DNA from: Desertibaculum subflavum
GTDB taxonomy: Bacteria > Pseudomonadota > Alphaproteobacteria > Ferrovibrionales > Ferrovibrionaceae
Direction of reading: 5' to 3'
DNA: 49,249 bases
Assembly (NCBI GenBank): GCA_003576705.1
Contig: QOZS01000041.1
Location: 1-49,249, forward strand
The notes below the pieces were generated by a model. That model was not told the DNA's origin and made no database searches. It was given only the letters and a program-made list of their open reading frames with translations. This document shows positions 31,625 through 39,708 of the stretch, piece after piece (positions within the stretch are counted from its first letter, which is position 1; the number at the start of each line of letters is the position of its first letter). A program made the translations under genes and the position numbers.

Positions 31625-32635
31625 TCAGTCCAGCAGGGCGGCGAGCGCTGGCGACAGCCGCTCCGAGAAGCCGCCGTCCAACTCCCGGATCACGAGCAGC
31701 GCCGCGATATCGTTGCGCGTCGCGTAGGCCAAGCCGGGCTCGGGCCCGAGCACGGTGAGCAGCGTGCTCAACGCATCCGCCTGCATGCAGGACGGATGCA
31801 GCACGGTGACCGAGGCGAGCGCGTTCTCGACCGGCCGGCCGCTGCGCGGATCGAGCGTATGGGCATAGCGGCGGCCGCCATGCACGAAGCAGCGGCGATA
31901 ATCGCCCGAGGTCGCGACCGCCAGGCCATGCAGGGCGGCGACGGTCGGCACGTGGCCGGCGGCCTCCGGCGGCGCTTCGATCGCGACCCACCAGGGCAGC
32001 CCGTCCGGCTTCACGCCCTGCCCGCGCAGCTCGCCGCCGATCTCGACCAGCGATGCGGCGACGCCGGCCGAGCTCAGCCAGTCCGACACGCGATCGACCG
32101 CATAGCCCTTCGCCACCGACGAGAGATCGAGCCGCACGCCGCCCGGCTGGAAGGCGCGGCGCTGCGCCCGGCACAGCACGATGCGATGCCAGCCGGCGGC
32201 CGCCAATGCCGGAGCGATATCGGCATCGGCCGGCGGCACGCCCGGCGCCGCCGCGGCGCCCGGCCCGAAGCCCCAGAGATCGACCAGCCGGCCGATGGTG
32301 GGGTCATAGGCGCCGCCGCTCCGCTCCGCCATCGCCAGCGCATAGTCGAGCACGGTGTAGAAGCCGTCCGGCAATGGATGCCACGTGCCGGCGGGCGCGC
32401 GGTTGAAGCGGCCGAGAGCGGAATCCGCGCGCCAGTGACTCATCTCCGCGACGACGCGGTCGAGCTCGCCCTCGATGCCGCGACGCAGCTCGGAGAGCGC
32501 CGCGCCCGGTGGGCGGCGCAGAGCGACCGACCATGTGGTGCCCATGGTCTCGCCCCGCAGTCGCTCGACCGCGGCCATGCCGGGCACGGCGAGGGCGCGC
32601 GCGTCGATCGCCGCCGGGACCAGCACCCGCTGCAT
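31625..32635 (-). CDS. apbE: FAD:protein FMN transferase ApbE
   Basis: This 336-residue flavin transferase attaches FMN from FAD to Thr/Ser of a target protein with Mg2+. Typical blocks are RGETMGTTWSV, LSHWR-like EMSHWRADSALGRFNR, GGAYDPTIGRLVDLWGFG, RLDLSSVAKGYAVDRVSDWL, VEIGGELRGQG and YAHTLDPRSGRPVENALASVTV. The end ADALSTLLTVLG fits. No lipobox or clear signal peptide is seen, so its location is open. It ends the siderophore-receptor operon. The DUF2271 product two genes upstream carries the target motif DGITGAT. Confidence 0.93.
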   Translation of the reverse strand: MQRVLVPAAIDARALAVPGMAAVERLRGETMGTTWSVALRRPPGAALSELRRGIEGELDRVVAEMSHWRADSALGRFNRAPAGTWHPLPDGFYTVLDYALAMAERSGGAYDPTIGRLVDLWGFGPGAAAAPGVPPADADIAPALAAAGWHRIVLCRAQRRAFQPGGVRLDLSSVAKGYAVDRVSDWLSSAGVAASLVEIGGELRGQGVKPDGLPWWVAIEAPPEAAGHVPTVAALHGLAVATSGDYRRCFVHGGRRYAHTLDPRSGRPVENALASVTVLHPSCMQADALSTLLTVLGPEPGLAYATRNDIAALLVIRELDGGFSERLSPALAALLD

Positions 32636-32637
32636 CG

Positions 32638-33459
32638 CTATTCCGGCAGCACTTCCAGGGTCACGATATAGGTGGCGCGCCGCTCCTTGGCCTGGGGCAG
32701 GGCCGCCTTGCCGCCGCGCATGGTCGCCTCCATCCAGTACATGCCGGGCTCGGGCCAGGTGATGCTGATCCAGCCATCCGAATCGGTGGTGAGCTCGACA
32801 TCGCCGAGCCTGTCGCGATAGCGGATGCCGCCGCGCACCAGCTCGACCTTGGCGCCCGCGGCCGGCTTGCCGTCGAACAGCAGGCGGAAGCGCGCCTCGG
32901 ATTTCGCGATCAGATCGTTCGGATGCGTGTCCGGCGCCAGTTCGAGCCCCACCCCGGTCGGCGCGAACACGCCCGTCGTCGGCTTGCCGGCGGTGACGAA
33001 AGCTTCGACCCGGCGGATCGATTCGACCACGTTCAGCTCCTGCGCGTCGGCCGGGACTTCGGTGGCGAAGCGCTGGGCGGTGCCGCGCCACCGCTTTGTC
33101 TGGCCGTTCACCTTGTAGCTGGCGAACACGCCCTGGTTGACGATGGCGAGCTTGTAGGTGCCGGGCTGTGCGAGATGCAGGTCGAAGGTGCTGCGGAAGC
33201 GGCCGGTGCTCTGGTTCTGCGCGGACACCGCCTTGCCGTCCGGCCCGGTGACCCCGAGCCCGTCGAGCCGGAGCGGATTGTGCTCGAAGAAAAAGAGATC
33301 GTTGGAGACGGCGGCATCCACCGTCACCCAAGGATCCTTGCCCGACAGCACGGTTGCCGACGGCAGCAGCCAGGAGCGATGCGCCTCTGCCGCGATCGGC
33401 AGGGCGAGGATTGCCGCCGCCAGCAGAGCGCCGGCGGCGCGGGAAGCAAACGGGATCAT
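32638..33459 (-). CDS. DUF4198 periplasmic protein
   Basis: This 273-residue exported protein starts at the ATG at 33459, with AAGGAGTG 7 bases upstream. The signal peptide ends around AEAHRSWLLPS. A mature protein beginning near a His followed by W-L-P is typical of DUF4198, which is often found with metal-uptake receptors. The beta-rich body ends in a carboxypeptidase-regulatory-like domain (AGAKVELVRGGIRYRDRLGDVELTTDSDG). It probably binds or carries metal or links to the receptor, but the function is unproven. It lies 2 bases before apbE and 23 bases after the DUF2271 gene. Confidence 0.8.
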   Translation of the reverse strand: MIPFASRAAGALLAAAILALPIAAEAHRSWLLPSATVLSGKDPWVTVDAAVSNDLFFFEHNPLRLDGLGVTGPDGKAVSAQNQSTGRFRSTFDLHLAQPGTYKLAIVNQGVFASYKVNGQTKRWRGTAQRFATEVPADAQELNVVESIRRVEAFVTAGKPTTGVFAPTGVGLELAPDTHPNDLIAKSEARFRLLFDGKPAAGAKVELVRGGIRYRDRLGDVELTTDSDGWISITWPEPGMYWMEATMRGGKAALPQAKERRATYIVTLEVLPE

Positions 33460-33482
33460 GCGGTCACTCCTTGATGCGGATG

Positions 33483-33998
33483 TCATGGCTTGAGCTGAAG
33501 CTGGATGCGGCCGAGCTCGTGGTCGCCCTGCGCATCGGCGGACACGGGCGCCTTGGGCGGCCATTGCAGGGGCAGGCGCAGCAATTCCCGGCCGCCCACT
33601 TCGCGCGCCGCTTCGACCACGAGCTCGTAATTGCCGGCCGGGAGCGCGCCGAGCGGCGCGGTGCCCTCGGCGAACTGGAGCGTGTGCGCGCCGGGCGCCC
33701 GCGTGGCGCCGGTGATGCCGTCCATCGGCATCTGCAGCTCGCGGCCGGTGCGGCGCCACCATTGGCGCATGTCCTTCAGCCACTTGGTGCCTTCGCCGTC
33801 CTTCACCTTCACGTCGTACCAGACGGCCAGGTTGGTGACGCCGCTCTGGCCTTTGCGCTCGAGCCAGATGGCGACATAGGGCCGGTGATATTCCGCGACG
33901 GTGAGACGGGGAATCTCCACCGTCACCGACAGCTCGGCCGCCAAGACGGTCGGGGCAACCAGGCCGGTGGCGACGAAACTCAGGACCGGGAAGCGCAT
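33483..33998 (-). CDS. DUF2271 periplasmic protein with ApbE flavinylation motif
   Basis: This 171-residue protein has an N-terminal signal peptide (about residues 1-21). The beta-sandwich body includes YVAIWLERKGQSGVTNLAVWYDVK and WLKDMRQWWRRTGREL. At residues 93-99 it reads D-G-I-T-G-A-T, matching the ApbE flavinylation consensus D-x-x-(S/T)-G-A-(T/S); the last Thr, Thr99, is the likely site of covalent FMN. With apbE in the same operon it is very probably a flavoprotein in the periplasm. It lies 10 bases after the PepSY gene. Confidence 0.85.
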   Translation of the reverse strand: MRFPVLSFVATGLVAPTVLAAELSVTVEIPRLTVAEYHRPYVAIWLERKGQSGVTNLAVWYDVKVKDGEGTKWLKDMRQWWRRTGRELQMPMDGITGATRAPGAHTLQFAEGTAPLGALPAGNYELVVEAAREVGGRELLRLPLQWPPKAPVSADAQGDHELGRIQLQLKP

Positions 33999-34008
33999 CA
34001 GTTCCTCG

Positions 34009-34629
34009 TCAATGCACGAACAGCAGCGCCAGCACGGCCGGCACCGCGAAGCCGATGCCGACCATCGGCCAGGTTGCCGGCCGATGCCCGGCATGCATCT
34101 TCAGCAGAAGCAGGCCGGTGGCGCAGAACACCAGGCAGGCGACCGCGAAGGCGTCGATGAACCAGATCCAGGCCGCGCCGGTATGACGGCCCTTGTGCAG
34201 ATCGTTCAGATACGAGACCCAGCCGCGATCGGTCACCTCGTGCACGATGGCGCCGGATTGCAGATCGATGCTGAGCCAGGCATCGCCGCCGGGGCGCGGC
34301 AATGCCACATAGATCTCGTCGCCCGACCACTCGGCGGCCCGCTGGTCGAGCGCGAGATCGAGCTCCTTCGCAAGCCAGTCGCGGGTCTCGGGCGGCAGCG
34401 GCGCCTTGCCGCCGGCAGGGCGCGATGCCGGCGCAGGCAGCAGCGCGGGCGGCAGGACTGCCTGCCGCTCCGTCACCTTGGGCCGCGCCTCGATCTCCGC
34501 CGCGTGGTTCAAGGTGATGCCGGTGACGGCGAACAGCAGCATGCCGATCAGGCAGATCGCCGAGCTGATCCAGTGCCACTGGTGCAGCTGCCTGAGCCAG
34601 AAGGCCCGGCGGTTTCGACCCTTGCTCAG
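34009..34629 (-). CDS. PepSY-associated membrane protein
   Basis: This protein of about 206 residues has two or three membrane helices: LHQWHWISSAICLIGMLLFAVTG, then WIWFIDAFAVACLVFCATGLLL and a last helix near VGIGFAVPAVLALLF. Between them is a periplasmic domain with TRDWLAKELDLAL and EVTDRGWVSYLNDLHKGRHTG. His residues at LHQWHW and NDLHKGRH resemble haem-ligand positions in PepSY-TM ferric-reductase-type proteins. The start is odd: no ATG lies near, and a CTG at 34629 overlaps the receptor stop as CTGA. A GTG at 34692 is the other option. Confidence 0.82.
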   Translation of the reverse strand: MSKGRNRRAFWLRQLHQWHWISSAICLIGMLLFAVTGITLNHAAEIEARPKVTERQAVLPPALLPAPASRPAGGKAPLPPETRDWLAKELDLALDQRAAEWSGDEIYVALPRPGGDAWLSIDLQSGAIVHEVTDRGWVSYLNDLHKGRHTGAAWIWFIDAFAVACLVFCATGLLLLKMHAGHRPATWPMVGIGFAVPAVLALLFVH

Positions 34630-36911
34630 AAATCGACCCCCGCTGTCAGGATCAGGGTGCGCCCCGCCGAGATCACGGCGCGGTTCGACCACAGATTCGT
34701 GTAGTTGCGCCGGTTGAAGAGGTTGTAGCCGTTCAGGGACAGCCTCACATTCTCCGTCACCTGATAGGTGATCACGCCGTCGACCGAGATGTCGGCCGGC
34801 ACTTCGTTGGAGTTGTTGGCGTTGACGAAGCGCTGGCTCTGATAGGTGACGCCGCCGCCGACCAGCCAGTCGGCGGTCAGCTGATAGGTGGTCCACAGCG
34901 TTGCCGCGTGCTTCGGCACATAGGCAACGCGGCGGCCGTCATTGGCGCCCGACACGATTTCGGCATCGGTATAGGCATAGCCCGCGGTGATGAACCAATC
35001 GCGCGTGATACGACCGGAGACGCCGAGCTCGATGCCCTGCGTCCGCTCCTTGTCGCCGGACGAGATCACCGTGCCGGTGCCGGAATCGAAGTCGGTCGCA
35101 TTGTCGGTGTTGATGCGATAGATCGTCGCCGAGGTGCCGAGGCGGCCTTCGATGAGGGCGATCTTCGCGCCGGCCTCGAAGATCTCGTGCTTCTCGGGAT
35201 CCAGGTTGGTGTTGTTCTGGCCGCCCTGGAACGGATTGCCGAGCGGCGCCGTGGAGATCAGCGAGCCCGGCGGACGCGAGGACTGGGCGTACGACACGTA
35301 ATAGGTCTGATTGTCGTCCGGCTCCCAGACCAGGCTGCCTTTCGGGTTGATCAGGTCGTGGCTGGCCTTGTCGTCGGCATCGAGCGCGCCGCTGCCACCG
35401 GTATAGCTCTTGCGCCGCACCGAGTAGTGGTCGAAGCGGATGCCGGCGATGACCGAGACCTGCTCGGTGATGTAGAACCGCTCGCTGGCGAACACGCCGA
35501 TCTGGTGGCTGTGCGCGTCGCGCCGCGCGCCGGCCGCGGTCGACGGAGCGATGGTGTAACCGTTGGTGTTGCTGCCGTCGGGATCCAGCAGGCTGGTTCC
35601 CGGTTTACCCGGCGTGAAGGCAAACGAGTTGTTGGTGTTGTCCTCGTAGACGTAGTCGACGCCGGCGACGAAGACGTGGCGGAACATACCGGTCATGAAA
35701 TCGGTCACCGCGCTGGCGACGTTCTGCAAGCCCCAGCCGCTCTGGTCGTAGGGGCCCGGTCCACCACGGTTTATCTGCGGATCGGTCGCCGGATTGTCGT
35801 CGAAGAAAGCCGCCTGGCAGGCCGCGTTGCAGCCCGGTGGCATCGGCGTGAAGTAACGGTCGTAGAAGCCGACGCGGAAATCGTTGTAGAGCTTGACCCA
35901 CTCGAAGCCGGTATGGGCGAGCCGCGCGGTGAGCTGATCCACATTGCCGTCGTCGGCATCCGTAGCCAGGCCGTAGAAATTCGAACGGTCGACGCCGAAT
36001 TCCGTCGCCGGCTTGCCGGTATTGTTGCCGTTCGGCCGCGTCAGGAACGGAATGCCGTAATCGGGCACCCGATTGTAGTCGAGATGCATGAAGCCGAGCG
36101 TGAAGGTGGTGTCGGTGTTCAGGCCGAAGGCGATCGACGGCGCGATCGCCCAGCGCTTCTGCTCCACCTTGTCGCGGTCGACGAATTCCTGATCGTGCAG
36201 CATGAGGTTGAGCCGCACCGCAATGGTGTCGGTGACCTTGTAGTTGCCGTCCGCCGTGCCGCGGTACATCGGCCCCATGCCGCCGCTGGCCGTGAAGGAG
36301 GCGAAGTTCTCCGCCCGCGGCACCTTGGTCTCGCTGTTGATCACGCCGCCGGTCGTGCCGCGGCCGAAGGCCATGGCCGAAGGGCCCTTCAGCACCTCCA
36401 CCTGCTCGTAGTTGAAGGCGTCGCGGATATAGGCGCCGAATTCGCGCAGGCCGTCGGAATAGACGTCGCCCATCGCCTCGATGCCGCGGATGCGGAACTG
36501 GTCGCCGTTCGGCCCGCCGCCGCCCTCGCCGATCTGCACCGTGATTCCCGGAACGTTGCGCAGTGCCTCTTCCAGTGTGGTGACGCCCTGGGCGCGCAGC
36601 ACTTCCTGCGGCACCACGTTGATTGCCTGTGGCGTGTCCTGCACGGAACCGGGCAGGCGCGTGACTCCGGTATCGCGCTTCTGCGGATTGGCCTGCTCGA
36701 CCGGCGTCTGGGCCTCGACCTGGACCGGCGGCAGCTGGGTCGGCTGCGCCTGCGTGCCGGAGCCCTGGGCGGTAGCCGGCGACGGTCCGACGGCACACAG
36801 GAAGCCCAGCGCGGCACCCGCGGCGAGCCTTGCCGACGGCCGACCGGACGTGGAGACCGGGGCGGTGAATGCCGTGCCGGATCGGAGTGAGGACGGAATC
36901 TTGCTGTGCAT
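34626..36911 (-). CDS. TonB-dependent siderophore receptor, Fiu-like
   Basis: This outer-membrane receptor of about 761 residues has a signal peptide, a plug domain and a C-terminal 22-strand barrel ending in Phe (ILTAGVDF). The plug includes DTPQAINVVPQEVLRAQGV, LEEALRNVPGITVQIGEGG and FNYEQVEVLKGPSAMAFG. It resembles the catecholate receptors Fiu/PiuA, and a piuC-like gene lies upstream, as is usual. A Cys pair (CNAAC) sits in a predicted outer loop. I chose the ATG at 36911 (MHSKIPSSL), with GCGGGGAAG just upstream; the frame is open to 36992. A Fur box lies 171 bases upstream. Confidence 0.9.
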   Translation of the reverse strand: MHSKIPSSLRSGTAFTAPVSTSGRPSARLAAGAALGFLCAVGPSPATAQGSGTQAQPTQLPPVQVEAQTPVEQANPQKRDTGVTRLPGSVQDTPQAINVVPQEVLRAQGVTTLEEALRNVPGITVQIGEGGGGPNGDQFRIRGIEAMGDVYSDGLREFGAYIRDAFNYEQVEVLKGPSAMAFGRGTTGGVINSETKVPRAENFASFTASGGMGPMYRGTADGNYKVTDTIAVRLNLMLHDQEFVDRDKVEQKRWAIAPSIAFGLNTDTTFTLGFMHLDYNRVPDYGIPFLTRPNGNNTGKPATEFGVDRSNFYGLATDADDGNVDQLTARLAHTGFEWVKLYNDFRVGFYDRYFTPMPPGCNAACQAAFFDDNPATDPQINRGGPGPYDQSGWGLQNVASAVTDFMTGMFRHVFVAGVDYVYEDNTNNSFAFTPGKPGTSLLDPDGSNTNGYTIAPSTAAGARRDAHSHQIGVFASERFYITEQVSVIAGIRFDHYSVRRKSYTGGSGALDADDKASHDLINPKGSLVWEPDDNQTYYVSYAQSSRPPGSLISTAPLGNPFQGGQNNTNLDPEKHEIFEAGAKIALIEGRLGTSATIYRINTDNATDFDSGTGTVISSGDKERTQGIELGVSGRITRDWFITAGYAYTDAEIVSGANDGRRVAYVPKHAATLWTTYQLTADWLVGGGVTYQSQRFVNANNSNEVPADISVDGVITYQVTENVRLSLNGYNLFNRRNYTNLWSNRAVISAGRTLILTAGVDF

Positions 36912-37081
36912 GTGCTTCCCCGCAGCTGGTTGTCCGGCGCCGGGACGCATGGCGTCCGCAGGGCGCGGCCCCTGGCTTGCGAGGCGGAACATGGTGGCGG
37001 CTGCTCAGCCGATCGGCCTGGCCCTGAACGATGCGGGCGCGGCCCCTCTTCCCCGTTAGCTGGCTAGTGAGCTGATCAGAC

Positions 37082-37100
37082 GATAATGCGAGGCATTATC
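37082..37100 (-). promoter_or_regulatory. Fur box
   Basis: GATAATG-CGAGG-CATTATC matches all fourteen arm bases of the classic 19-bp Fur box (GATAATGATAATCATTATC). It lies between a TTGCAA (37102-37107) and a TATCGT (37080-37085) with 16-base spacing, a possible -35/-10 pair on the minus strand. It would repress the receptor operon when iron is plentiful. Confidence 0.85.
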
Positions 37101-37179
37101 ATTGCAAGCTGCAACATGACTGACATGCCGATTGCGCGGGGCGGCTGTTGCCTTCGCGTCACAGTGGGAATTGGCGACT

Positions 37180-37863
37180 TCAAGTATCGGCCCAGCGTCG
37201 CAGCAGATTGTGGTACACGCCGGCCAGCCGCACCGTGACCGGATGGTCGATGCCGCTCTCGCGCGTCAGATCCTGGATCGCGCTGTCGAGGTCGAACAGC
37301 AAGGTGCGCTGCCCGTCGTCCCGCACCATGCTCTGCATCCAGAAGAACGAGCATACGCGCGCGCCGGCGGTGACCGGCCGCACATGGTGCAGGCTGGTGG
37401 CCGGGTAGAGCACCATGTCGCCGGCCGGCAGCTTCACCTCCTGCACGCCATAGGCATCTTCGACCACGAGCTCGCCGCCTTCATATTCCTCGGGCTCGCA
37501 GAGGAACAGCGTCGCCGAGAGATCCGTGCGCACCCGGTGCGGCGAGCCGCCGACGTTGCGGATCGCGTTGTCGACATGGGTGCCGAAATGCTCCCCGCCC
37601 TGATAGCGGTTGAACAGCGGCGGAAAGATCTTGAGCGGCAGCGCCGCCGAGAGGAACAGTGGCGCCCGCGCCAGCGCATCGAGAACCAGGTTGCCCATCT
37701 CGACCGCCGCCTTGGAGCCTTCCGGCAGCTGCATGTTGTGCTTCACGGTGGCCGATTGTCGGCCGGCGGTGACCGCGCCATCGACCCATTCGCCGGCGTC
37801 GATCACCTGGCGGCAATGGGCAACCTGCTGCTTGGTCAGCACCTCGGGCACGCGGAGCATCAT
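37180..37863 (-). CDS. piuC: PKHD-type 2OG-Fe(II) hydroxylase PiuC/YbiX
   Basis: This 227-residue protein closely follows PiuC (YbiX). The facial triad is His96-x-Asp98 in FGTHVDNAIR and His159 in SLHHVRPV, with Arg169 ten residues later for 2-oxoglutarate. FNRYQGGEHFG, LFLCEPEEYEGGEL and the C-terminal GVYHNLLRRWADT are diagnostic. PiuC enzymes sit beside Fiu/PiuA receptors, as here, and are thought to act on catecholate or siderophore-like compounds, though their substrate is not settled. The start may be 37863 or the next ATG at 37860. A weak AT-rich stretch upstream could be a second iron-responsive site. Confidence 0.93.
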   Translation of the reverse strand: MMLRVPEVLTKQQVAHCRQVIDAGEWVDGAVTAGRQSATVKHNMQLPEGSKAAVEMGNLVLDALARAPLFLSAALPLKIFPPLFNRYQGGEHFGTHVDNAIRNVGGSPHRVRTDLSATLFLCEPEEYEGGELVVEDAYGVQEVKLPAGDMVLYPATSLHHVRPVTAGARVCSFFWMQSMVRDDGQRTLLFDLDSAIQDLTRESGIDHPVTVRLAGVYHNLLRRWADT

Positions 37864-38004
37864 GGCAGGCAGGCCTTCATGGCGACATATTATTGCGAGT
37901 GACACGCAGTTGCAATGCGGCCGCCGCCTTGCACAGCAGCGGCAAACCGCCCCAGTCTGCGCCGCCGCGGCCCAACCGCCGCGGCCACAACCCACGGCAA
38001 CGGC

Positions 38005-39171
38005 ATGACCTCGCCCCTGCGCGGCAACTGGAGCTACCCAACGGCAATCCGCTTCGGCGAAGGCCGCGTCGGCGAACTGGCCGAGGCCTGCCGCGAGGCC
38101 GGCATCGGCCGCCCTCTGGTCGTCACCGATCCGGGCGTGGCGCAGCTGCCGATGGCGGCGGCGGCGATCGAGACCCTGCGCCGCGGCGGATTGGAGCCGT
38201 CGCTCTACGCCGACGTCAAGCCGAACCCGACCGAAAGCAACATCGCCGCCGGGCTCGACGCCCTGCGCGCGGGACGCCATGACGGCGTCGTCGCCCTCGG
38301 CGGCGGCAGCGCACTGGATGCCGGCAAGGCGATCGCCTTCATGGGCGGACAGACGCGGCCGATGTGGGATTTCGAGGATATTGGCGACAATTGGCGACGG
38401 GCGAATGCGGCGGGGATCCTGCCGGTCGTCGCCGTGCCGACCACTGCCGGCACCGGATCCGAGACCGGCCGCGCGGCGGTGATTCTGAACGAGGCGACGC
38501 GGACCAAGGTCGTGGTGTTCCATCCCGGCATGATGCCGCGCGTCGTGATCGCCGATCCGGCGCTGACCCTGGGCCTGCCGGCGAACCTGACGGCCTGGAC
38601 CGGCATGGATGCCTTCGCCCATTGCCTGGAGGCGTATTTCGCGCTGGGATTCCACCCCTATGCCGACGGCATCGCGCTGGAAGGCCTGCGCCTGGTCAAG
38701 CGGTGCCTGCCGGCGGCCCATGCCGATGGCCGCGACCTGGCGGCGCGGGCGGGGATGCTGGCCGCCGCGCAGATGGGATCGACCGCGTTCCAGAAGGGCC
38801 TTGGCGCCATCCATTCGCTGTCGCACCCGATCGGCGCCGCCTATGACACCCATCACGGCCTGACCAACGCCGTGGTCATGCCCTATGTGCTGGTCTTCAA
38901 CCGCGCCGCCATCGCCGACAAGGCCGCCCATATCGCCCGCGTGCTGGATCTGGCGCGTCCGGGCTTCGACGGCCTGCTCGACTTCGTGCTGGACCTGCGC
39001 GGCCGGCTCGGCATCGCCGAGACCATCGCGGCGCTCGGCGTGCCGGCGCGGGATCTCGACCGCCTGGCCGAACGGGCCGCCATCGACCCGACCGCCGGCG
39101 GCAACCCGGTCCCGGCCGGCGTGCCGGAGATGCGCCGCATGCTGCAGGCGGCGTTCGACGGCCGGATCTGA
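38005..39171 (+). CDS. iron-containing alcohol dehydrogenase
   Basis: This 388-residue NAD(P)-dependent group III alcohol dehydrogenase shows the coenzyme loop VVALGGGSALDAGKAIAF, the PTTAGTGSETGRAAVI block and the metal site DAFAHCLEAYF plus HSLSHPIGAAYDTHHG, which supplies the Asp and three His ligands for iron. The start is the ATG at 38005, reading MTSPLRGNWSYPTAIRFGEG; the frame is open further up but with no protein-like sequence. It is divergent from piuC with 141 bases between and does not belong to the iron operon. The substrate (alcohol, lactaldehyde or similar) is unknown. Confidence 0.88.
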   Translation: MTSPLRGNWSYPTAIRFGEGRVGELAEACREAGIGRPLVVTDPGVAQLPMAAAAIETLRRGGLEPSLYADVKPNPTESNIAAGLDALRAGRHDGVVALGGGSALDAGKAIAFMGGQTRPMWDFEDIGDNWRRANAAGILPVVAVPTTAGTGSETGRAAVILNEATRTKVVVFHPGMMPRVVIADPALTLGLPANLTAWTGMDAFAHCLEAYFALGFHPYADGIALEGLRLVKRCLPAAHADGRDLAARAGMLAAAQMGSTAFQKGLGAIHSLSHPIGAAYDTHHGLTNAVVMPYVLVFNRAAIADKAAHIARVLDLARPGFDGLLDFVLDLRGRLGIAETIAALGVPARDLDRLAERAAIDPTAGGNPVPAGVPEMRRMLQAAFDGRI

Positions 39172-39220
39172 GGCGGCAATCGGCGCCTGGCGCGGCCGTT
39201 CGTCGTTAATTTGTCCATAC

Positions 39221-39244
39221 GGCCTATGCCGAGAGGCATAGGCC
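39221..39244. terminator. perfect hairpin with GAGA tetraloop
   Basis: GGCCTATGCC-GAGA-GGCATAGGCC forms a 10-bp perfect stem closed by a GNRA-type loop, 50 bases after the dehydrogenase stop and 87 bases before the receiver gene. It has no T-tract, so it may be a terminator, an mRNA-end stabiliser or a 5' UTR element of the receiver gene. Confidence 0.5.
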
Positions 39245-39330
39245 GGTCCTCCTAATCAAGCACGCCGACTAGTCGCGGCTCTTGCAAAGGATCAAATTCG
39301 CCGTCGAGTTTCTGGGCATGGGCCTGAGCG

Positions 39331-39708
39331 ATGGCGCGGATCTTGATCGTTGAAGATAACGAGCTGGTGCGTCGGGCCGTCCGCCTGATCCTCGAGCTTG
39401 CCGAGCACGAGGTGCTGGAGGCGAGCGATGGAGAAGGCGGTCTTGCGGTGCTGCGTGGCGCAACGGTCGACGCGGTTCTCGCCGATCTGTCGATGCCCGG
39501 CATGGGCGGGCTCGCCTTCGCCGCCGCGCTAAAGGCCGAGGCGCCTGGCCTGCCGCTGATCGTCATGAGCGGCGGCGGCATCGCGCCGGATGGCGGCGAC
39601 CTGCTGGACGCCGCGCGCGATGCCGGCGCCGACCTGGTGCTGCGCAAGCCGTTCGACGATCGCGCGCTGCTCGACGCTCTGGCCTCGCTGCCGCCGAGGA
39701 CTTCGTGA
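39331..39708 (+). CDS. stand-alone receiver-domain response regulator
   Basis: This 125-residue CheY-like receiver has no output domain. The acidic pocket is VEDNE near the start, the phosphorylation site is Asp52 in LADLSMPG, and the conserved Lys is in VLRKPFDD. Its end overlaps the sensor-kinase start as GTGA. Sequence wording such as MSGGGIAPDGGDLLDAA and LRKPFDDRALLD is closely mirrored in the receiver downstream of the kinase, so the two are likely paralogues serving one phosphorelay. Output must come from a partner outside the window. Confidence 0.9.
   Translation: MARILIVEDNELVRRAVRLILELAEHEVLEASDGEGGLAVLRGATVDAVLADLSMPGMGGLAFAAALKAEAPGLPLIVMSGGGIAPDGGDLLDAARDAGADLVLRKPFDDRALLDALASLPPRTS

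Noticed and set aside
34908..36890. 660-codon plus-strand frame opposite the TonB receptor
   Set aside because: Exact shadow of the receptor gene with no ribosome site and no recognisable protein.
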